The notes under the pieces were generated by a model. It had not been told where the DNA came from. It saw only the letters and a program-made list of their open reading frames with translations, and did not search any database. The translations under genes and the position numbers were made by a program. From Polymorphobacter multimanifer (GTDB lineage: Bacteria > Pseudomonadota > Alphaproteobacteria > Sphingomonadales > Sphingomonadaceae): a DNA stretch of 64,000 bases. Location: NCBI RefSeq assembly GCF_014205635.1, contig NZ_JACIIV010000011.1, positions 62,001 to 126,000 of the forward strand, written 5' to 3'. Shown here piece after piece: positions 59,608 through 64,000 of the stretch; the first letter of the stretch is position 1; every line of letters begins with the position of its first letter.

Positions 59608-59637
59608 TTGCCGGAATGGCTGTATTGTGCATATAGG
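59608..59637 (+). promoter_or_regulatory. Candidate sigma70-type promoter
   Basis: TTGCCG (59608-59613), an 18-base spacer and TATAGG (59632-59637) lie 28 bases before the ATG of the DUF2807 gene, in the only AT-rich stretch of that gap. Confidence 0.4.
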
Positions 59638-59665
59638 ACACGCGGGTCATTCAGGGGTCTAATCC

Positions 59666-60373
59666 ATGCGAATTCTGCCGGGTCTTGCCGCTGTAGGAAC
59701 GGCGTCGGTTCTTGCAGCCTCCTTGCTGGTGGCGCGCTTTGCGCCGGCGGCGGCGGCCGAGCGCGGGTACAGCGTGCCCGCCTTCGACCGCATCGTGCTG
59801 GCAGGTGCGGCGGATGTGGATTTTCGCGCCGGGCCACGGGTGACCGTGACGGCCTCGGGCAATGACCTGGCGCTCGGGCGGCTCGATATCAGCGTGAAGG
59901 ACGGCGCGCTCGTGATCGGACAGAAGCGGGGTGGCGCGATGCTCGGCAAGGTCAAGGTGCGGGTGACCGGCCCGGCGCCGCGCGCGGGAACGATTTCGGG
60001 CAGCGGACGGCTGGCGTTCGACAGGGTGAGTGCCGAGCGCTTCGATGCGCTGGTTTCGGGCTCGGGTGACCTCGACGTGGCGGCCATGCAGGCGCGGAAT
60101 GCGGACTGGCGGCTGTCCGGCTCGGGGTCGATGCACGGGGCCGGGTCCGTGGGGGCGCTGAAGACGGAGATGAGTGGTGCCGGCACCATGGCGCTGGGTG
60201 GGCTGGCGGCACGCACATTGACGGCGAGGCTTTCGGGATCGGGCGAGATCGATGCGCGCGCCAGCGAGACCGCGACGATCGAACTGGCCGGTTCGGGCAA
60301 TATCCGGGTGCGCGGCGGCGCCAAATGCCGATCCCGCAAATCCGGCAGCGGCAATATCGTCTGCGTGCCGTGA
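59666..60373 (+). CDS. DUF2807 (GIN domain) exported protein
   Basis: 235 residues. A signal peptide ends near APAAAA (about 30), then a right-handed beta-helix of repeats spaced about 18-20 residues, marked by SGSG turns (SGSGRLAFD, SGSGDLDV, SGSGSMHGAG, SGSGEIDARA, AGSGNIRV). This is the GIN/DUF2807 putative auto-transporter adhesin fold, found in the envelope; function unknown. It ends 1 base before the convergent nitroreductase gene. Confidence 0.88.
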   Translation: MRILPGLAAVGTASVLAASLLVARFAPAAAAERGYSVPAFDRIVLAGAADVDFRAGPRVTVTASGNDLALGRLDISVKDGALVIGQKRGGAMLGKVKVRVTGPAPRAGTISGSGRLAFDRVSAERFDALVSGSGDLDVAAMQARNADWRLSGSGSMHGAGSVGALKTEMSGAGTMALGGLAARTLTARLSGSGEIDARASETATIELAGSGNIRVRGGAKCRSRKSGSGNIVCVP

Positions 60374-60374
60374 C

Positions 60375-60956
60375 TTAACCGAGCCAGTGGCTCACGACGG
60401 CTTGCGGATCGGGACGCAGGCGTTCCTCGAGCGGGCGCGTGGCCGTGCCGAGGAAGAAGAAGCCGGCGATCGTTTCGCCGGGTTGCCCGAGTGCGGCGGC
60501 AACGGTGGGAGAATAGGCTGCCCAGCCGGTGAGCCAGTTGCCGACATAGCCCAGCGCATGCGCGGCGTTGAGCAGCTGCATGGCGGCTGCGCCCACCGAA
60601 AGCTGCTGCTCGCCGAGCGGGATATGGCTCTCCGGCTTGAGCGCGGCGATGAGCACCACGAGCGTGGGGGCGAGGCCTGCAAAGCTGCGCATCGCGTCAA
60701 GCTCCTTGGCCGATGCTTCGGGCTTTTCGGCCGAATAGGCATCGACCAGCAGCGCAGCGAGTGCCTCGCGCGCTTGCGGGGGCACCACCACGAAGCGCCA
60801 GGGGACAAGCTTGCCATGATCGGGCACGCGCATGGCGGCCCCCAGGATGGTGGCGAGTTCCGGATCGGTGGGGCCGGGGGCTGCGAGTTCGCGCGCCTTG
60901 CCCGAGCGGCGCGAGGTGAGCAGGGCGAGGGCGGAGCTGGTGTCGTTGAAGATCAT
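60375..60956 (-). CDS. Nitroreductase family protein (YdjA-like)
   Basis: 193 residues from ATG 60956; a GTG at 61016 gives a longer form whose first 20 residues look unlike the family. FMN site motifs: LLTSRRSGKARELAAPGP, MRVPDHGKLVPWRFVVV with the conserved P-H-G-K-L, GAAAMQLLNAAHALGYVGNWLTGW and GETIAGFFFLGT. It resembles the small YdjA nitroreductase. Substrate unknown. Confidence 0.9.
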   Translation of the reverse strand: MIFNDTSSALALLTSRRSGKARELAAPGPTDPELATILGAAMRVPDHGKLVPWRFVVVPPQAREALAALLVDAYSAEKPEASAKELDAMRSFAGLAPTLVVLIAALKPESHIPLGEQQLSVGAAAMQLLNAAHALGYVGNWLTGWAAYSPTVAAALGQPGETIAGFFFLGTATRPLEERLRPDPQAVVSHWLG

Positions 60957-61078
60957 GGAGGGGGAATAGCCGCTGCCTTGCGGCACGGGAAGGGCGGGCC
61001 TTGCCGGGTGCGTCACATTGTGGAATGCGAGGCCCAGCGTATCTCCGGCATCGTCGCGCCGGACCAGGAGGGTTTTTC

Positions 61079-62854
61079 TTGACCGAGAGCAGCGCCGGCA
61101 ACGGACAAATTGGCGGCGGAATCGTCGACACGCGCCCGCAATGGTTCGGGCATCCGGCGCAGCTGGCGCGGCTGTTCACCACCGAGGCGATGGAGCGCTT
61201 CGGCTATTATGGCATGCGCGCGCTGCTGACGCTGTATCTGGCCGACCATTTCCTGTTCTCGGACACCACGACGACGAGCCTTTATGGCGGGTTCACCGCG
61301 CTGGTTTACCTGACACCGCTGGTGGGCGGGCTGATCGCGGATCGTTATCTGGGCTCGAAACGGTCGGTGAAATTCGGCGCGATCATGATGGCGTGCGGCT
61401 ATTTCATCCTGTGCTTCGGGGGTGAGGCGGCGAAGCCCTTCGCCACCATCGACGGCACCCGCTACGAGGTCGTGGTCGAGGGTGCTGACCGGCAGCAATA
61501 TGTGATCGACGGGGCGAACAAGCTCGCCATCAAGGGCAATGACGATGGCAGCGTGAGCCTGACCGCAGCGGATGGCAGCGTGGCGCGCACCGTCGCCAAG
61601 GGCAGTTTTGCTGCGGGCGGGGACCGCGACGCGACCTTCATCACCATCATGCTGATCGGCCTTTCGGCGGTGACGGTCGGCAATGGCTTCTTCAAGCCCA
61701 ACATCTCGACGATGGTCGGCAGCCTGTATGCGCCCGGTGACCGGCGCCGCGATTCGGGGTTCACCATCTTCTACATGGGCATCAACCTGGGCTCGCTCGC
61801 GTCGCAGCTGGCGTGCCCGTTCCTGGCGGATCGCTATGGTTGGTGGGCAGGCTTTCTGCTGGCTGCGATCGGCATGACGATCAGCTGGGCGCTGATCCAG
61901 TTCGCCGGTCCGAAGCTGGCGGGCTATGGGGAGCCGCCGGCGCAGAAGGGGCCCGACCGGACGCTGCTGATTTACGTGGGGGCGATTCTTGCGGTGCCGC
62001 TGTTCTGGTTCTTGTTCACCAACCTGATGGATGCGCCCGCACCCACCGCGGGGCAGGGGATCTGGGGGTATATTCTGGGCCTGCCGATCCTGGGCAAGGT
62101 GCTGTTCGCGACTTTCCTGCTGTCGGTAATCGGGATTCCGCTCTGGTCGTGGCGGGTGGGCACTCGCCAGGAGTTCCAGATGATGCTGGCGGCGATCGTG
62201 CTCATCGTCTTCAACGTCGTGTTCTGGACGCTGTTCGAGCAGGCGGGAAGCTCGCTGACGCTATTTGCCGATCGCAACACCGATCTGTCGATCTTCGGCT
62301 TGTTCAGCATCACCGCAGGGCAGACGCAGTTCTTCAACGCGCTCTTCATCGTGCTGCTGGCGCCGGTGTTCGGAGCGCTGTGGCTGGTGCTCGCGAAGCG
62401 CGGGCGCGAGCCGGGGATTCCGGTCAAGTTCGGAATGGCGCTGATGGGCGTGGGGGCGGGCTTCCTGTTTCTGGTATGGGGTACGAGCTTTGCCGGGCCG
62501 GACTTCAAGGTGGGAATCTGGTGGCTGGCGGGCCTGTATCTCATCCATTCGATGGCGGAATTGCTGATCTCGCCGGTGGGGCTGAGCATGGTGACCAAGC
62601 TTTCGATCGCCCGGATCGTGGGGATGATGATGGGGGTGTGGTTCCTGTCGATTTCTTGCGCGCAATATGTGGCCGGCGTGGTGGCGCAGGTGGCGAGCGT
62701 GGAGACAGTGGGCGGGCAGGTGACCAATTTGCGGGTCAGCCTCGAGACCTATGCCGGTGTGTTCACGACGATCGGCTGGACCTCGGTGGCGATCGGGCTG
62801 GTGCTGCTCGGGCTTTCGCCGCTGATCAAGCGCTGGATGCACGGGGTGAACTGA
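61079..62854 (+). CDS. POT family proton-coupled oligopeptide transporter
   Basis: 591 residues from TTG 61079, decided by a strong AGGAGGG at 61066-61072. The POT motif TTEAMERFGYYGMRALLTLYL opens the protein and FYMGINLGSLAS is the second family signature; about 13-14 membrane helices. A soluble insert of about 55 residues (about 122-180, Asp/Gly/Val-rich, with DGSVSLTAADGSVAR) sits between the third and fourth helices. It imports di- and tripeptides with protons. NnrU-like gene follows 10 bases after. Confidence 0.93.
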   Translation: MTESSAGNGQIGGGIVDTRPQWFGHPAQLARLFTTEAMERFGYYGMRALLTLYLADHFLFSDTTTTSLYGGFTALVYLTPLVGGLIADRYLGSKRSVKFGAIMMACGYFILCFGGEAAKPFATIDGTRYEVVVEGADRQQYVIDGANKLAIKGNDDGSVSLTAADGSVARTVAKGSFAAGGDRDATFITIMLIGLSAVTVGNGFFKPNISTMVGSLYAPGDRRRDSGFTIFYMGINLGSLASQLACPFLADRYGWWAGFLLAAIGMTISWALIQFAGPKLAGYGEPPAQKGPDRTLLIYVGAILAVPLFWFLFTNLMDAPAPTAGQGIWGYILGLPILGKVLFATFLLSVIGIPLWSWRVGTRQEFQMMLAAIVLIVFNVVFWTLFEQAGSSLTLFADRNTDLSIFGLFSITAGQTQFFNALFIVLLAPVFGALWLVLAKRGREPGIPVKFGMALMGVGAGFLFLVWGTSFAGPDFKVGIWWLAGLYLIHSMAELLISPVGLSMVTKLSIARIVGMMMGVWFLSISCAQYVAGVVAQVASVETVGGQVTNLRVSLETYAGVFTTIGWTSVAIGLVLLGLSPLIKRWMHGVN

Positions 62855-62864
62855 GGGGGGACTG

Positions 62865-63551
62865 ATGGGGGATTTGGGGCTGCTGATCGTTGCGGTGAGC
62901 TTGTTCGTCGGCGGGCATGAACTGCTCTCGCATCCGTTGCGGGCGCCGCTGGTGCGGGCGGTGGGGGAGAAAGGCTTTCTCGGGATCTATGCGGTGGTGG
63001 CGCTGGGGTCGCTGTTCTGGGCGGTCGAGCTCTGGAAGGATGTGCCCCCCGACCGGCTGTGGGAGGCGCCCGGATGGGCCTATCTGGCGGCACTTCCGGT
63101 GATGTTGCTCGCCTTCATCCTGTTCGTGGGCAGCGTGACGGCGCCCAACCCGGCGCTGATGGGCGGGGGCGTACCGGGTGCGGCAGGGGTGCGCGGCGTG
63201 CAGAATATCACCCGTCACCCGATGATGTGGTCGTTTGCGCTCTGGGCGGTAGTGCACATGGTGCTCTCGGCAGACAGCCGGACGCTGGTGCTGGCGGGGG
63301 GCATTCTTGTGCTGGCGCTGTTCGGCTCGGCAATGCAGGACGGCAAGAAGCGGGCGGCCGACCCGGGTTATGGAGCGCATATGGCCAGGACGAGCTTCGT
63401 GCCTTTTGCCGCACAGCTTTCCGGCCGCGCGCCGCTGGCCTCGGCGTGGCCGGGGGCTGTCGCTTCCGGGGGTGGGCTCTTGCTCTGGGCTGTGGTGTTA
63501 TGGGCGCATCCGCTGGTGCTGGGTGTGCCGGCATTGCAGCTTGCGAGGTGA
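62865..63551 (+). CDS. NnrU family membrane protein
   Basis: 228 residues with about six membrane helices. The NnrU family pattern is clear: FVGGHELLSHPLRAPLVRAVGEKGFLGIYAVVALG and VQNITRHPMMWSFALWAVVHMVLSAD. NnrU was first seen near nitrite/nitric oxide genes, but relatives occur in genomes without denitrification and it is related to the methyltransferase-like NnrU/isoprenylcysteine type. No nitrogen-oxide gene is nearby. Ends overlapping the next start (GTGA) if GTG 63548 is used. Confidence 0.88.
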   Translation: MGDLGLLIVAVSLFVGGHELLSHPLRAPLVRAVGEKGFLGIYAVVALGSLFWAVELWKDVPPDRLWEAPGWAYLAALPVMLLAFILFVGSVTAPNPALMGGGVPGAAGVRGVQNITRHPMMWSFALWAVVHMVLSADSRTLVLAGGILVLALFGSAMQDGKKRAADPGYGAHMARTSFVPFAAQLSGRAPLASAWPGAVASGGGLLLWAVVLWAHPLVLGVPALQLAR

Positions 63552-63553
63552 CC

Positions 63554-64000
63554 GTGCGGAAGAAGCGTTTTGCCGGCCAGCATGTGTGGATCACCGGCGC
63601 CTCGTCGGGGATCGGCCGGGCGCTGGCGCTGGGGTTTGCCGCGGAAGGCGCGAAGTTGCTGCTGTCGGGGCGCAACGAGGCGGCGCTGGCCGAGACGGCG
63701 GCTGCATGCGGCGGCGCCGAGGTGCTGGCGTTCGAGGCGACGGCGATGGAGGCGCTGCCGGGAGTGGTCGATGCTGCCCTCGCGCGAATGGGGCATATCG
63801 ACATCCTGTCGAACAATGCCGGCATCTCGCAGCGCAGCCTGGCGCTCGACACCGAATTCAGCGTCTATCGCGAGCTGATGGAGGTGGATTTCTTCGCGCC
63901 GATGCGGCTCTCCCACCTGCTGCTGCCGCACATGGTGGCGCGCAAGCGTGGGGCGCTCATCAACAATGCCTCGATTGCCGGCAAGTTCGGCTCGCCGCTG
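63554..64000 (+). CDS. Short-chain dehydrogenase/reductase (3' end cut off)
   Basis: 149 residues are visible. Rossmann motif VWITGASSGIGRALALGF at the start, NNAGISQRS in the middle, and INNASIAGKFGSPL with the catalytic Ser at the end of the window; the Tyr-x-x-x-Lys lies beyond it. The start is GTG 63554 or, in frame and overlapping the nnrU stop, GTG 63548. Substrate cannot be told. Confidence 0.92.
   Translation, partial: MRKKRFAGQHVWITGASSGIGRALALGFAAEGAKLLLSGRNEAALAETAAACGGAEVLAFEATAMEALPGVVDAALARMGHIDILSNNAGISQRSLALDTEFSVYRELMEVDFFAPMRLSHLLLPHMVARKRGALINNASIAGKFGSPL

Overview
The window is a gene-dense, very GC-rich stretch of an alphaproteobacterial chromosome, most likely from a sphingomonad (Sphingomonadales). 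Pointers to this are the PEP-x-x-W-A type sorting tail on a secreted protein, an EIVVTARR-type linker in a retropepsin-like protein, the alphaproteobacterial order helicase / S4 protein / ferredoxin fdxA / carD, and a cytochrome oxidase operon that runs on through DUF983 and SURF1 into threonine synthase and an M16 peptidase. Genus and species cannot be told from the sequence alone. No rRNA, tRNA, CRISPR array, insertion sequence or phage gene was recognised.

Layout. 1-1.6 kb: the end of a PaaG-like enoyl-CoA hydratase, then a visibly AT-richer patch with a possible gene remnant, a small secreted protein and a cysteine-rich CPCC-type protein. 1.6-7.4 kb: an SLC13-type anion permease, a retropepsin-like protease gene broken by one in-frame TAA, a DUF2254 membrane protein, a PQQ-type sugar dehydrogenase and a small membrane protein. 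7.4-10.1 kb: clpB behind a good RpoH (heat-shock) promoter, closed by a strong two-way terminator. 10.1-28.3 kb (minus strand): a complete division and cell wall cluster, in transcription order mraZ-rsmH-ftsL-ftsI-murE-murF-mraY-murD-ftsW-murG-murC-murB-ddl-ftsQ-ftsA-ftsZ. Nearly every junction is a 1-4 base stop/start overlap. The leader of mraZ holds a long array of TGGGN-like boxes at 10-base spacing (the MraZ operator pattern) and a perfect DnaA box.

28.5-36.2 kb: a one-TM small protein, a cysteine synthase/desulfhydrase-like PLP enzyme, an orphan lipoprotein of the peptide-binding SBP_bac_5 type, and a three-gene type I secretion system (TolC-like, LapB-like ABC exporter, HlyD-like adaptor) with no cargo gene next to it. 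36.3-41.3 kb: aldehyde dehydrogenase and nitronate monooxygenase in one unit, a choice-of-anchor-A PEP-CTERM surface protein, a lone [2Fe-2S] subunit of the xanthine dehydrogenase family, and a dienoyl-CoA isomerase-like protein. 41.4-51.3 kb: the aa3-type oxidase operon with its assembly factors (heme O synthase, small CoxF-like protein, CtaG, SURF1), then thrC, an M16 peptidase and an rRNA-type methyltransferase, ended by a hairpin. 51.4-64 kb: a stress-type glycine-rich protein, an exported methyltransferase, an M23 endopeptidase, the SUV3-like helicase, S4 protein, fdxA, carD, a DUF2807 protein, a nitroreductase, a POT peptide transporter, an NnrU-like protein and the start of a short-chain dehydrogenase.

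Most of the window is housekeeping. The points most worth a second look are the extended phased MraZ-type array with a DnaA box ahead of the division cluster, the single-codon break in the retropepsin gene, the LapB-like exporter lacking its N-terminal C39-like domain, the orphan iron-sulfur subunit, and the short tandem repeats in several promoter regions. I found nothing that I would call an undescribed multi-gene system.
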